Below are positions 8,996 through 18,306 of a stretch of DNA of 64,000 nt, in pieces (within the stretch, counting starts at the first letter, position 1; the number at the start of each line of letters is the position of its first letter). Below the pieces are notes generated by a model, which was given only the letters and a program-made list of their open reading frames with translations, did not search any database and had not been told where the DNA came from. Origin of the DNA: Bacteroidota bacterium (GTDB lineage Bacteria; Bacteroidota; Bacteroidia; Flavobacteriales; Weeksellaceae); NCBI GenBank assembly GCA_023394415.1, contig JAEXAR010000043.1, positions 156,822 to 220,821 of the forward strand, given 5' to 3'. A program made the translations under genes and the position numbers.

Positions 8996-10039
8996 TTAAA
9001 ACAACCTCAACTGCTGCTCTTTTGTTCCTGTAAAATGTTCTGTTGAAAGCGGTGAAATATGTTTTCCGTTGAAATATTTTCTTCTGGCCAACGCAAAAGT
9101 CTGGTGTATCATTTCGGCAATATTCCCTTCACCTTTGTAGCGTTCAAAATATCTTTTTTCACCCAAATTTCCACCTCTCATCGAGCGAATGAGGTTTAAA
9201 ACCTTCTGTGAACGCTCCGGAAAATGCGAATTCAACCAATGAACGAAAACAGGTTCAACAGTATCATTCAATCGCACTAGAATATGATGGGCACTTTTTG
9301 CGCCTAAATCCGAAAAAGTTTTGTAAAGGTTGAGAGCTTCATCAGAATTTAAGGCTGGAATAATTGGTGCTGCCATCACATTCACTGGAATTCCATTTTG
9401 GGAAAGCACCTCAAGAGCTTTCAATTTATTTTTTACTGATGAAGTTCTGGGCTCCATCACTTTCCGCAGATCTTCATTGATGGTCGGAATGCTTAAGTTG
9501 ACGCAAACGAGATTTTTTTCTGCCAATTGTATTAGTAGATCCAAATCTCTTAAAATTAATGCATTTTTAGTGATGAAAGAAACCGGATGTCTGTATTCAA
9601 GAAAAACTTTCAGGAGACTTCTGGTGATTTCCAATTTTCTTTCAATGGGTTGATAAGGATCTGTATTTCCCGACAAGACAATGGTTTTCGGAATATAACC
9701 TCTCTTTTTGAAAAATTTTTCTAAAAGAATAGGAGCGTTCTTCTTCACCATGATTTTCCTTTCAAAATCAATTCCGGCAGAAAATCCCCAATATTCGTGT
9801 GTTGGTCTTGCAAAACAATAAGAGCAGCCGTGTTCGCATCCCTGATAAGGATTTAAGGAATATTCCATTGATAAATCCGGACTTTTCACGGGATTTACAA
9901 TCGACTTAGGAAACACTTCGGTGAAAGTGGTTTTAACGGTTTCAAAATCTTCATTTTCAGGCTCATAGGTATATTTGTCGAAACGATTAATCACGTTTCG
10001 TTGTGCACCTTGTCCTTTAATTTTCCCTTGTTCTTCCAT
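8996..10039 (-). CDS. PA0069-family radical SAM protein
   Basis: The 347-residue protein carries the radical SAM cluster motif CxxxCxxC at C68, C72 and C75 (GCEHGCSYCFARPTHEYWG). NPYQGC before it and SGNTDPYQPIE after it are typical of the PA0069/Rv2578c group, which is distantly related to spore photoproduct lyase. The family has no firmly assigned reaction. The start at 10039 is supported by a TACTTTTG box 14 nt upstream. Confidence 0.88.
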   Translation of the reverse strand: MEEQGKIKGQGAQRNVINRFDKYTYEPENEDFETVKTTFTEVFPKSIVNPVKSPDLSMEYSLNPYQGCEHGCSYCFARPTHEYWGFSAGIDFERKIMVKKNAPILLEKFFKKRGYIPKTIVLSGNTDPYQPIERKLEITRSLLKVFLEYRHPVSFITKNALILRDLDLLIQLAEKNLVCVNLSIPTINEDLRKVMEPRTSSVKNKLKALEVLSQNGIPVNVMAAPIIPALNSDEALNLYKTFSDLGAKSAHHILVRLNDTVEPVFVHWLNSHFPERSQKVLNLIRSMRGGNLGEKRYFERYKGEGNIAEMIHQTFALARRKYFNGKHISPLSTEHFTGTKEQQLRLF

Positions 10040-10052
10040 TAGTTTATTAACG

Positions 10053-10060
10053 CAAAAGTA
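10053..10060 (-). promoter_or_regulatory. -7 box TACTTTTG for the radical SAM gene
   Basis: This exact TAnnTTTG match is on the minus strand. A TTG occurs 16 nt upstream, one base short of the usual 17-23 spacing. Confidence 0.45.
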
Positions 10061-10110
10061 GTACCTAATATTCCAACAAAAATGAGTTTTGAGCGATCAG
10101 TTTTCCACAA

Positions 10111-10140
10111 AAAAACCCACTCTTTTAAGAGCGGGTCTTT
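10111..10140 (-). terminator. Intrinsic terminator after clpC
   Basis: Read on the minus strand, ACCCGCTCTT pairs with AAGAGTGGGT (one G-T wobble) and is followed by a run of seven T. It lies 20 nt beyond the clpC stop. Confidence 0.8.
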
Positions 10141-10159
10141 TAATATTTAAAGGTTAATC

Positions 10160-12685
10160 TTATGCTTTTTCCTTTTTAGATTTTGAAGACGCTTCTTCTT
10201 TTTCTAAAGCGTCTTTGGCTTCGTTCAGTTTTAGGACAACCGTTTCATTTTCAGAAATTTGCTTGTTTACCAAAAGTTCTGCCAATAAATCTTCGATGTA
10301 TTTCTGTACGGCACGTTTCAGTGGTCTTGCACCAAAATCTTTATCCCAACCTTTTTCTGCAATAAAATCTTTGGCTTCGTCCGTAAGCTGTACGTAGTAG
10401 CCCAACTTTTCAAGACGACCATAAAGTTTTGAAAGCTCAAGATCGATGATTTTTCTGATGTCTTCCTGCTCCAGAGAGTTAAAGATTATTATATCATCAA
10501 TTCTGTTAAGGAATTCTGGGGCGAAGGCTTTTTTAAGAGCGCTTTCGATAGTCGCTCTTGCTCTTGCATCACTGGTTGATTTTTTTGCAGTGGTACCAAA
10601 TCCTACTCCGTCACCAAAATCTTTCAAATCTCTGGTTCCGATGTTTGAAGTAAGAATGATAATGGTATTTCTAAAATCAATTTTTCTTCCCAAACTGTCG
10701 GTAACGTGTCCTTCATCCAAAATTTGCAAAAGAATGTTGAAAACATCCGGATGCGCTTTTTCAATTTCATCTAAAAGAACTACAGCGTAAGGCTTTCTGC
10801 GAACTGCTTCTGTTAATTGTCCTCCTTCTTCATAACCAACGTATCCCGGAGGCGCACCAACCAATCTTGATACAGCGAATTTTTCCATATACTCACTCAT
10901 ATCAATTCTAATAAGGGCTTCGTCTGAATCGAAAAGTTCACGAGCCATTACTTTTGCCAGTTCTGTTTTACCAACACCGGTTGTTCCAAGGAAAATAAAT
11001 GTTCCAATTGGTCGGTTTGGATCTTTTAACCCGGCTCTGTTTCTTTGGATGGCTTTTACCACTTTTTTCACAGCATCTTCCTGTCCGATAACTTTACCAT
11101 TAAGTTTTTCGTCCATTTGTGCGAGTTTATCCAACTCATTTTTACCAACCTTAGTAACAGGAACGCCACTCATCATGGATACAACTTCCGCAACATTTTC
11201 TTCGGTTACGGTTTCTTTTTTCTCTTTCACATCTTTATCCCATTGTTCTTGGGCGGCAGAAAGTTCCATTACCAAACGTTCCTCTTCATCTTTCAGTTTT
11301 CTGGCTTCCAGATAATCTTGCGCTTTTACAGCCTGTTGTTTCTGTTCCTTTATTTCTTCAATTTTCTTTTCATTATCAATAATTTCTGTAGGAACTTTCA
11401 TATTCTTAATATATACTCTGGATCCGGCTTCGTCCATCGCATCAATTGCTTTGTCCGGAAGGAAACGGTCGGTGATATATCTAGAAGTAAGATTCACGCA
11501 AGCAGCAATGGCTTCGTCGGTATAAGTAACGTTGTGGTGATCTTCGTATTTATCTTTTATTTGATTTAAAATTTGAATGGTTTCTTCAATAGAAGTAGGT
11601 TCTACCATAACTTTTTGGAAACGACGTTCCAAAGCACCATCTTTCTCGATATACTGTCTGTACTCATCAAGGGTTGTTGCTCCAATGCATTGTATTTCAC
11701 CTCTAGCCAAAGCCGGTTTAAACATATTGGATGCATCTAAACTTCCCGTAGAACTTCCTGCGCCAACAATGGTGTGCAACTCATCGATAAACAAAATGAC
11801 ATCGCGGTTTTTTTCCAATTCTGTCATAATTGCTTTCATGCGCTCTTCAAACTGGCCACGGTATTTTGTTCCGGCTACCAAACTTGCTAAATCAAGCGTG
11901 ATTACACGTTTTCCGTAAAGAACTCTTGATACTTTTTTCTGATGAATTCTTAATGCTAAACCTTCAGCAATAGCCGATTTACCAACACCGGGTTCACCAA
12001 TTAGAAGGGGGTTGTTTTTCTTTCTTCTTGATAAAATTTGAGAAACACGTTCAATTTCTTTTTCACGGCCAATTACAGGATCTAGTTTGCCATCTTTAGC
12101 TAAAGATGTAAGATCTCTTCCGAAATTGTCAAGAGTAGGCGTTTTGCTTTTTCCTGTGCCTATATTTCCGGTGGGTTTGCGCATTTGTCCATATTCTTCA
12201 CGCTCTTCATCATCGTCATAGGCGCTCATTTTTGGAGATTCTCCACTGTTTTTCAACATGGTTTGATATTCTCTTGAAACTCTTTCATAATCAACATCGT
12301 AAGCACCCAAAATATTAGAAGTTGGATCTTCAAATTTGTATAAAATACCGAGAAGAATGTGTACCGTATTGATTTCGGTACTGCGATATTGTCTGCATTC
12401 CAGTTCTGCGCGTTTCACAGCCTGATCTGCCATTTTTGTAAAAGAAATGTTCTGAACTTCCTCCGCCAACGGATTGATGCCGGACACGTTCATTGTTTCA
12501 ATTTTTCTTCGGATTTGTGTAAGGTCAGCATTCAGGTTCTGAAGGATTTCCCGCGCAGAATTGTCTGTTTTGATGATGCCCAAAAGCAGGTGTTCTGTGT
12601 TCAGGAATTCGCTTTTCAGTCTGCGTGCTTCATTTTTGCTTTGTTTGAACACTTTGTCCAAACCGTCTGAAAATTTATAATCCAT
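10160..12685 (-). CDS. clpC: ATP-dependent Clp protease ATP-binding subunit ClpC
   Basis: ClpC is an AAA+ unfoldase that feeds substrates to ClpP and acts in heat and stress proteostasis. The 841 residues show two Clp N repeats (1-150), an acidic linker (DDDEEREEYG) and a first AAA module with Walker A GEPGVGKS at 230-237 and VILFIDELHT. A middle UVR motif (AQDYLEARKLKDEEER) marks ClpC rather than ClpB. The second AAA module has GTTGVGKT and VVLLDEIEKAHPD. The C-terminus is lysine-rich. It is transcribed alone with a clear terminator. Confidence 0.96.
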   Translation of the reverse strand: MDYKFSDGLDKVFKQSKNEARRLKSEFLNTEHLLLGIIKTDNSAREILQNLNADLTQIRRKIETMNVSGINPLAEEVQNISFTKMADQAVKRAELECRQYRSTEINTVHILLGILYKFEDPTSNILGAYDVDYERVSREYQTMLKNSGESPKMSAYDDDEEREEYGQMRKPTGNIGTGKSKTPTLDNFGRDLTSLAKDGKLDPVIGREKEIERVSQILSRRKKNNPLLIGEPGVGKSAIAEGLALRIHQKKVSRVLYGKRVITLDLASLVAGTKYRGQFEERMKAIMTELEKNRDVILFIDELHTIVGAGSSTGSLDASNMFKPALARGEIQCIGATTLDEYRQYIEKDGALERRFQKVMVEPTSIEETIQILNQIKDKYEDHHNVTYTDEAIAACVNLTSRYITDRFLPDKAIDAMDEAGSRVYIKNMKVPTEIIDNEKKIEEIKEQKQQAVKAQDYLEARKLKDEEERLVMELSAAQEQWDKDVKEKKETVTEENVAEVVSMMSGVPVTKVGKNELDKLAQMDEKLNGKVIGQEDAVKKVVKAIQRNRAGLKDPNRPIGTFIFLGTTGVGKTELAKVMARELFDSDEALIRIDMSEYMEKFAVSRLVGAPPGYVGYEEGGQLTEAVRRKPYAVVLLDEIEKAHPDVFNILLQILDEGHVTDSLGRKIDFRNTIIILTSNIGTRDLKDFGDGVGFGTTAKKSTSDARARATIESALKKAFAPEFLNRIDDIIIFNSLEQEDIRKIIDLELSKLYGRLEKLGYYVQLTDEAKDFIAEKGWDKDFGARPLKRAVQKYIEDLLAELLVNKQISENETVVLKLNEAKDALEKEEASSKSKKEKA

Positions 12686-12817
12686 AATAACGTCTCATAA
12701 TTTAATATAAAGGTAGTTATTTCTGCCTTTACAGTAAACAAAAGTTGCAAATACTTTACCAAAACACAAATAATGACGATATGGCAGAAAGCTTCCGCCT
12801 ATCTTTTTGAAAATGAT

Positions 12818-12825
12818 TACATTTG
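12818..12825 (+). promoter_or_regulatory. -7 box TACATTTG inside the longer frame
   Basis: This exact TAnnTTTG match lies 19 nt before ATG 12845. It is within the extended open frame that begins at 12773, so it supports the shorter protein. Confidence 0.45.
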
Positions 12826-12844
12826 CAACCCTAATTTATTTCTT

Positions 12845-13063
12845 ATGACTCCTGAAAGTGCAAGTTACGTTGGATATGCCGCATCTTTTTTTGTTGTTTT
12901 AAGCTTTGTGCTGAAAGATTTAAGAAAAGTAAGAGTAGTAAATCTTATTGGGTGTATATTTTTTGTGATATACGGTATATATAGTGGTATGCTTTGGCCG
13001 ATTATTATTCCGAATGCTATTCTTTGCTTTATTCAGGCGTATCATTTGCTGAAAAAGGATTAA
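12845..13063 (+). CDS. Small membrane protein, YgjV/PQ-loop-like
   Basis: I use ATG 12845 (72 residues, MTPESASYVGYAA) rather than the upstream start at 12773, because a -7 box lies between them. Three hydrophobic helices are visible, with the link VLKDLRKVRVVNLIGC and an NAILCFIQAYHLL end. The layout resembles half-transporter PQ-loop or YgjV-like proteins. Database names such as uroporphyrinogen decarboxylase used for relatives are not supported. The following glycosyltransferase starts 9 nt after its stop, suggesting one transcript. Confidence 0.65.
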   Translation: MTPESASYVGYAASFFVVLSFVLKDLRKVRVVNLIGCIFFVIYGIYSGMLWPIIIPNAILCFIQAYHLLKKD

Positions 13064-13072
13064 CTTTCGGTT

Positions 13073-14179
13073 GTGAAAGTTTTAGTAAGCGTCTTCAATA
13101 ATCTTTATACAGACCAAAGAGTAGAAAAGGTTTGCAGAACGCTGTACGAAAACGGCTATGAAGTGGAACTTATTGGTAATTCTTGGGATGGGTTACCGGA
13201 AATGACGAGGCCTTATCCTTTTTCAAGAATTATTCTAAAATCGAAAAATTTAAAGTTCGCCTATCCTGAATTTAATTTTAAACTTTATCATCAGCTTCTG
13301 AAAAAAGCGGACGATAAAACCATTTTACTATCCAATGACTTGGATACATTGTTGGCAAATTATATGATTTCAAAAAAACTGAATATCCCTTTGGTTTTTG
13401 ACAGTCATGAGATTTTTACTGAAATGCCGGCGCTTAAAGGAAGATTTACGCAACAAATATGGCGTTTTCTCGAAAAAAACATTTTACCGGAATTAAAATA
13501 TATAATGACGGCAAGCGAAAGTTATGCGGATTGGTTTACGAAGAAATACAAAATTGAAAAACCTATTCTCGTACAGAATTTTCCTGTCAAAAATTTTGAT
13601 TTTGAAACTCCAGTAGTTGAAAATAAACCTAAAATTATTCTTTATCAAGGAGTTATCAACCCATCAAGAGGTCTTGATAAGGTGATTCACGCTATGAGAA
13701 TGATCGACAATGCAGAACTTTGGATTGCAGGAGACGGACCTAAAAAGAAAGAATACGAAGCTTTAACTAAAAATCTAGGTCTAGATAAAAAAGTGATATT
13801 TTTGGGAAAATTAATTCCTGAAAATCTTAAAAAAATCTCAGTTAAAGCTGATGTAGGATTGAGCATCGAAGAGAATAATGGAGATAGTTATTATTACTCT
13901 TTACCCAATAAAATTTCAGATTATATTCAAGCAAAAGTTCCGATTGTTGTATCCGGTTTTCCTGAGATGAGGAAGATTGTTGAAACGTTTCAAGTTGGTG
14001 AAATAATTGATAATCATACAGAAAAAGAGCTATCAGAAAAAATTGGAAAGGTGCTTTCAAATGGTAGAAATTTTTATGCTACACAGCTAAAACTAGCTTC
14101 TGAAAAACTGTGCTGGGAAAATGAAGCGCCTCAAATACTACAACTTTTCAAAAGGGTGAAAACAGAAAACTTTCAGTAA
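13073..14179 (+). CDS. Glycosyltransferase family 4 (GT-B fold)
   Basis: This 368-residue protein starts at GTG 13073 (MKVLVSVFNNLYTDQRVEK). Donor-side GT-B features are present: LYQGVINPSRGLDKVI, LWIAGDGP, KKVIFLGKLIP, a SIEENNGDSYYYSLPNK acidic patch and ISDYIQAKVPIVVSGFPEM. It probably transfers a nucleotide-activated sugar to a surface polysaccharide or lipid acceptor, but the sugar is unknown. It is followed at 10 nt by sufE, an unrelated function. Confidence 0.88.
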   Translation: MKVLVSVFNNLYTDQRVEKVCRTLYENGYEVELIGNSWDGLPEMTRPYPFSRIILKSKNLKFAYPEFNFKLYHQLLKKADDKTILLSNDLDTLLANYMISKKLNIPLVFDSHEIFTEMPALKGRFTQQIWRFLEKNILPELKYIMTASESYADWFTKKYKIEKPILVQNFPVKNFDFETPVVENKPKIILYQGVINPSRGLDKVIHAMRMIDNAELWIAGDGPKKKEYEALTKNLGLDKKVIFLGKLIPENLKKISVKADVGLSIEENNGDSYYYSLPNKISDYIQAKVPIVVSGFPEMRKIVETFQVGEIIDNHTEKELSEKIGKVLSNGRNFYATQLKLASEKLCWENEAPQILQLFKRVKTENFQ

Positions 14180-14184
14180 TTTTG
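14177..14184 (+). promoter_or_regulatory. -7 box TAATTTTG abutting the sufE start
   Basis: The box overlaps the stop of the glycosyltransferase gene and is followed by CATT and then the sufE ATG. The predicted transcript would begin within one or two bases of the start codon. Confidence 0.4.
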
Positions 14185-14188
14185 CATT

Positions 14189-14608
14189 ATGACAATTAAG
14201 GAAAAACAAGAGGAAATCGTAAAAGATTTTGAGTTTCTAGACGAATGGGAACAGAAATACGAATATATTATCGATTTAGGTAAAGAACTAAAAGGGCTGC
14301 CTGAAGATAAAAAAACCGATGAAAACCTCATCAAAGGCTGCCAAAGTAAAGTTTGGATTGATGCTGAGTTCAAAGAAGGAAAACTTTTCTTTGATGCAGA
14401 CAGTGATGGTATTCTACCAAAAGGAATTGTGTCGATGCTGGTGTCAATATACAGTGGGCATCCTACTAACGAAATATTGGCATCCGATTTTGATTTTATC
14501 TCACAAATCGGACTTCAGGAATTTCTTTCCCCTTCACGTGCCAATGGATTAATGGCAATGACCAAACAAATTAAATTCTACGCAGTAGCTTACCAACTAA
14601 AGTCCTGA
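14189..14608 (+). CDS. sufE: SufE family sulfur acceptor
   Basis: SufE takes persulfide from the cysteine desulfurase SufS and hands it to the SufBCD scaffold. The 139-residue protein has the conserved acceptor cysteine in LIKGCQSKVWID (C51 or near) and the GIVSMLVSIYSGH and FLSPSRANGL blocks. It lies 43 kb from the sufBCD genes of this window, between two glycosyltransferases. No sufS is seen near either locus. Confidence 0.92.
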   Translation: MTIKEKQEEIVKDFEFLDEWEQKYEYIIDLGKELKGLPEDKKTDENLIKGCQSKVWIDAEFKEGKLFFDADSDGILPKGIVSMLVSIYSGHPTNEILASDFDFISQIGLQEFLSPSRANGLMAMTKQIKFYAVAYQLKS

Positions 14609-14654
14609 CGATTTTTTAAAATTAGTTTTAAAAAATTTTTGAAGTATATTACCT

Positions 14655-15551
14655 ATGAAGCTTTCGATCTGCATTCCTATATACAATTTTGATGTTCGTG
14701 AATTGATTTATGATCTAAAAAAAGAAATCAATCATAACCATATTGATGCAGAGATACTTCTAATTGATGATGCCTCCAATGCAGTTTACAATCAACACAA
14801 TCAAGAACTTAAAAATGAAGTTGAAAACTTTATTTTTTTGGAGAAAAACGTAGGGCGTTCACAAATACGTAACCTGTTTTTATATTATACAACCGGCGAT
14901 TATCTCCTTTTTTTAGATTGCGATGGCAAAATTACAAATCCTAATTTTCTAAAAAACTATATTAATTTAATTGATAAAAATGAATTTAAAGTGGCTTATG
15001 GTGGAAGAAAAGTTTCGGATGCGCAACCAGATGAAAATTATCTTTTAAGATGGAAGTTTTCAAGAGAAAGGGAAAACATGTCTTTAGAAAAACGTTTGCT
15101 TAGGCCATACTTATCTTTCCAGACCAATAATTTTGTAATAAAGAAATCAATATTAAGAGAGATTAATTTCAACCCGGAGTTTCAGAAATATGGGTACGAG
15201 GATTTGCTTTTCGCAATGGATTTGAAAGCGGCAGGCATCAATATCCTTCATACTGAAAATCCCATTTATAACAATGATGTAGAATCGAATGAGGTGTACC
15301 TTAAAAAAGTGGAAGAGTCTATTGAAAGTCTCCATAAAATGATTAATAATCCCAAAACAGCAGCGAAAATAAAGGATATTAAGTTGGTAAAAGTCTATCA
15401 CTATCTTGTTGCTACTTCGGGAATTGGATGGTTTCGAAAGTTATTTTCAGTAAGAAAGGCAGCAACAAAAGCAAAACTCTTAAAAGGCGGATGTAATTTA
15501 AGATATTTAGATTTTTATAAACTAGGTCTTCTTATAGAAAAAAAGAAATAA
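14655..15551 (+). CDS. Glycosyltransferase family 2 (GT-A fold)
   Basis: The 298-residue protein begins with the GT2 signature LSICIPIYNFDVRELI and shows EILLIDDASN, NVGRSQIRNLF, LLFLDCDGKI (metal-binding DxD-like) and YGYEDLLFAMDLKAAG. The family transfers sugars from nucleotide donors by inversion. The acceptor is unknown, though the GT4 gene nearby suggests a shared surface glycan. An intrinsic terminator follows the stop directly. Confidence 0.88.
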   Translation: MKLSICIPIYNFDVRELIYDLKKEINHNHIDAEILLIDDASNAVYNQHNQELKNEVENFIFLEKNVGRSQIRNLFLYYTTGDYLLFLDCDGKITNPNFLKNYINLIDKNEFKVAYGGRKVSDAQPDENYLLRWKFSRERENMSLEKRLLRPYLSFQTNNFVIKKSILREINFNPEFQKYGYEDLLFAMDLKAAGINILHTENPIYNNDVESNEVYLKKVEESIESLHKMINNPKTAAKIKDIKLVKVYHYLVATSGIGWFRKLFSVRKAATKAKLLKGGCNLRYLDFYKLGLLIEKKK

Positions 15552-15583
15552 AAAAATCTCACAGAAATGTGAGATTTTTTTTA
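15551..15583. terminator. Bidirectional terminator between GT2 gene and tRNA-Val
   Basis: A 13-bp stem (AAAATCTCACA / TGTGAGATTTT core) closed by a GAAA tetraloop carries an A-run on one side and a T-run on the other. It starts at the GT2 stop codon and lies 6 nt from the tRNA 3' end, so it can end transcription from both directions. Confidence 0.85.
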
Positions 15584-15588
15584 ATAAG

Positions 15589-15663
15589 TGGGTCCTGAGG
15601 GATTCGAACCCCCGACCCTCTGGGTGTAAACCAGATGCTCTGAACCAACTGAGCTAAGAACCC
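15589..15663 (-). tRNA. tRNA-Val (anticodon UAC)
   Basis: The minus strand folds as a full cloverleaf of 75 nt. The acceptor stem GGGTTCT pairs with AGGACCC, the D-arm is TAGCTCAGTTGG, and the anticodon stem TCTGG/CCAGA encloses loop TTTACAC. The T-arm contains GGTTCGAATCC and the discriminator is A. The 3' CCA is not encoded. The anticodon UAC reads GUA and related valine codons. Confidence 0.95.
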
Positions 15664-15696
15664 TTATTTTTGGTTCGGCAAATATACAACGATTTT

Positions 15697-16935
15697 TTAT
15701 TTCTGCAAATTTTTTTCTAAAAATTCTCCCACTACAAAGTTGCTCCCACCAATAAATATCATTTCGCCCTTTTTAACATTCTGTTTTGCAGCAAGATATC
15801 CACTTTGTACATCATCAAAAAGTTTATAATTTATTTTTAAGTTTTTAAGTGAATTTTCATAATCAAGCGGATGTCTTCCACGATTGATGCTCGGTTTTAC
15901 AAAATAGTAGGTTGAATTTTCGGGTAAAATTTTCAGCACTTCATCTATTTTCTTGTCTTTTACAAACCCCAACACAATATGCTTATATTTATCAATTCCG
16001 TTGAGTTGAGCAAAAACCTCTTCTAGTCCTGCCTGATTGTGTCCGGTGTCGCAGATAATTAAAGGATCATTTGAAAATTCAAACCAACGTCCGAGGAAAT
16101 TGGTGTTTTTCTGAACATTTAAAAATCCCTTTTCAATGTTTTCATCAGGGATATTTAAGTGCAATTTTCTAAGTTCATTAACCAAAGCTAAGACTACTTT
16201 AATGTTTTTAACTTGATAATTTCCCTGCAAGTCTGATTTCAAATTGGATGTTATTTCTGTGGCATCAATATAGGTTGAGTTGTTTGTTTCTGCTTTTTTA
16301 AGGATAATGTCCTTTATGTTTTCATTTTCATCACCAGAGATGATGGGCGTATTAGGCTTTATAATACCGGATTTTTCAGTGGCAATCTCTTCAACGCTAT
16401 TTCCTAAAATGTTCTGATGATCTAATGCGACATTGGTAATTGCAGATACCAAAGGTTTTATAATATTGGTAGAATCTAGCCTTCCTCCTAAACCAACTTC
16501 TATAATGGCAAAGTCAACATTTTGCTCATAAAAATATTCAAAAGCCATAATGGTGGTAAATTCAAAAAAAGAGGGACGAATATCATCCGGCAAATGTTTT
16601 AGTTTCTGGATGAAGTTATAAACAAACTCTTTATCAGCATTTTGACCATTTACTTTTATGCGTTCAGTAAAATCGATGAGGTGTGGAGAATTGTAAAGGC
16701 CAATTTTATAGCCGCTTTCTTGCAGTATTGAGGCGAGCATATTGCTCGTAGAACCTTTACCATTGGTGCCGCCGATATGTATGGTTTTTATTTTATCTTG
16801 AGGGTTACCAAAAAATTCGCAAAGCTTGGTAATATTTTGGAGCCCCGGTTTATAGGCTTTTTTTCCGTCGATTTGGTAATTTGGCGCCTGTTTAAACAAC
16901 CATTCAATCTCGGATTGGTAATCGTGATTTGTCAT
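15697..16935 (-). CDS. folC: Bifunctional folylpolyglutamate synthase/dihydrofolate synthase
   Basis: A Mur-ligase-like enzyme that adds glutamate to dihydropteroate and folates. The 412 residues contain the P-loop HIGGTNGKGSTSNML, the YNSPHLIDFTERI block, FEFTTIMAFEYF, EVGLGGRLDSTNI and ISGDENENI, and a C-terminal domain with ICDTGHNQAG. It uses the product of the pathway that pabB/pabC feed, but it is not in the same operon. Before the ATG, GACTTTTGCAAT resembles the short-leader starts described below, with one mismatch to the -7 consensus. Confidence 0.95.
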   Translation of the reverse strand: MTNHDYQSEIEWLFKQAPNYQIDGKKAYKPGLQNITKLCEFFGNPQDKIKTIHIGGTNGKGSTSNMLASILQESGYKIGLYNSPHLIDFTERIKVNGQNADKEFVYNFIQKLKHLPDDIRPSFFEFTTIMAFEYFYEQNVDFAIIEVGLGGRLDSTNIIKPLVSAITNVALDHQNILGNSVEEIATEKSGIIKPNTPIISGDENENIKDIILKKAETNNSTYIDATEITSNLKSDLQGNYQVKNIKVVLALVNELRKLHLNIPDENIEKGFLNVQKNTNFLGRWFEFSNDPLIICDTGHNQAGLEEVFAQLNGIDKYKHIVLGFVKDKKIDEVLKILPENSTYYFVKPSINRGRHPLDYENSLKNLKINYKLFDDVQSGYLAAKQNVKKGEMIFIGGSNFVVGEFLEKNLQK

Positions 16936-17061
16936 ATTGCAAAAGTCACAAAAAGTTTTGTTTTGGGGAAATTAATTTTTCTAAATATAACCTTACGAGT
17001 ATAAACGACACAAGAATTGAGAACTTTATTGATAAAGCTCCTAGAATTAATCCTCTAAAAA

Positions 17062-17907
17062 TTAAAAAGTAATACGATAAGTTCCGGTAGATGAAGTATT
17101 GGCTCGTTCAGCCTTTACATATTGCTTCACCCAAGATACAGACGTTGAAGAGACACAAGCATCGGAAATTCCTCCACTTCTTCTCGCAGAAGTTACATTA
17201 CCCGCTTTATCAACCATATAAGAAATGGTAATGGTGCCGGAAGCTGAACAGTTGTGAGCAGGTTGTGACCCGCCACGACCCATAGTTCCGGGAATATATG
17301 AAATCAATTTTCTGTCTACACCGATTTTGCTGTCGCCGTTACCATCACCACCTAAGGGATCTCCTGCATTTCCTGTTGTTCCATTGGTGCCTTGCGAACC
17401 AGTTGCAGTTCCGCGCCCTCGGATTAGATTGCCGACAGCAGCAGTTCCTTTGGAGTCGCCTTGAGTTTTTGCAGCTGCAACTGCGTTTTTGGAATTGGTT
17501 GCAGCTTTAGTAGTGGTTGTTTTTGGGGTTGTAGGTTTAGCTGTAGGTGTATTTTTTTTCTCAACTTTCTCCACTTTTGGAGCCGTTGCAACTTTGTTGG
17601 TTCCGGTAATAATTTTTTCCTGAGCTACAGGTTTTGGTTCCGGTTGAGGCTGAGGTTTCGGTTCTTCAACGGTTACTTCCGCAGAAGATGCTTGCGAACC
17701 TTCCTGATTTGCAGGCTCCTCTAAACCATCCCCATTTTTGTTGTCCCCAAAATTAATAAGCATGGTGGTTATAGGCTCTTCTCTTGGAATTGATCTAGAA
17801 AATTTATAAAAATACAGAGCCAAAAGTACCAATAGCGAAATAAGAAGAGTAATAATAGCACTTTTCCTACGATCGTTCTTTTCGTTATGGCTTGTGGTGT
17901 AACTCAT
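17062..17907 (-). CDS. TonB-family energy transducer
   Basis: The 281-residue protein has one N-terminal transmembrane helix (SAIITLLISLLVLLALYFY, about 17-35). A periplasmic spacer rich in proline, lysine, glutamate and threonine follows (EPKPQPQPEPKP, KPTTPKTTTTK), then a TonB/AgmX-like C-terminal domain (SGTITISYMVDKAGNVTSA). It overlaps exbD by one base (TAATG). It most likely couples the proton gradient of ExbBD to outer-membrane transporters, or acts in a Tol-like role. The exact partner receptor is unknown. Confidence 0.87.
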   Translation of the reverse strand: MSYTTSHNEKNDRRKSAIITLLISLLVLLALYFYKFSRSIPREEPITTMLINFGDNKNGDGLEEPANQEGSQASSAEVTVEEPKPQPQPEPKPVAQEKIITGTNKVATAPKVEKVEKKNTPTAKPTTPKTTTTKAATNSKNAVAAAKTQGDSKGTAAVGNLIRGRGTATGSQGTNGTTGNAGDPLGGDGNGDSKIGVDRKLISYIPGTMGRGGSQPAHNCSASGTITISYMVDKAGNVTSARRSGGISDACVSSTSVSWVKQYVKAERANTSSTGTYRITF

Positions 17908-18305
17908 TAATCTTTTTGTACGGTAGCGATGGCTAAATTAAATTTATTTTTCTCGGCAATTTCCATTACATATACAACGTCGCCATGCTTTGTGTTTTCA
18001 TCAGCTCTTATGGTAAATGTAGGGTTTTGCTGGCCCTGTAAAGTTTTTACCAAATGCTGTTCCAATTGTTCTTTCGGAATTTCTTTGTCGGCAATATAAT
18101 ATTTACCGTCGGTGCTGATGGTAACTGCTGTTGGATCCTGCGCGTTTTGATTTGTAGATGCGGCTTGCGGCAGTTTTACCTCTATTGCACTTTGGCTAAT
18201 GGCGGAACTGGTAATCATAAAGAAAATCAATAACAGGAAAATAATGTCCGTCATTGATGCCATACTGAATTCAGCACTGATGCGATTTCTGCGTTTCAGT
18301 TCCAT
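17907..18305 (-). CDS. exbD: ExbD/TolR family biopolymer transport protein
   Basis: This 132-residue protein has a single N-terminal membrane helix (FSMASMTDIIFLLLIFFMITS) whose aspartate (MTDIIF) is the conserved protonatable residue. A periplasmic domain with KLPQAAS and ADENTKHGDVVYVME follows. It sits between exbB and the tonB-like gene, with two-base and minus-one-base junctions, forming one operon. Confidence 0.92.
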   Translation of the reverse strand: MELKRRNRISAEFSMASMTDIIFLLLIFFMITSSAISQSAIEVKLPQAASTNQNAQDPTAVTISTDGKYYIADKEIPKEQLEQHLVKTLQGQQNPTFTIRADENTKHGDVVYVMEIAEKNKFNLAIATVQKD

Positions 18306-18306
18306 T

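Noticed and set aside
11045..11569. 174-codon open frame antisense to clpC
   Set aside because: The translation is mostly F/L/I runs opposite lysine- and glutamate-rich ClpC codons, a typical shadow of a real gene.
12773..12844. Longer N-terminus for the small membrane protein
   Set aside because: An exact -7 promoter box lies inside the extension, and the extra residues do not look like a signal or helix.
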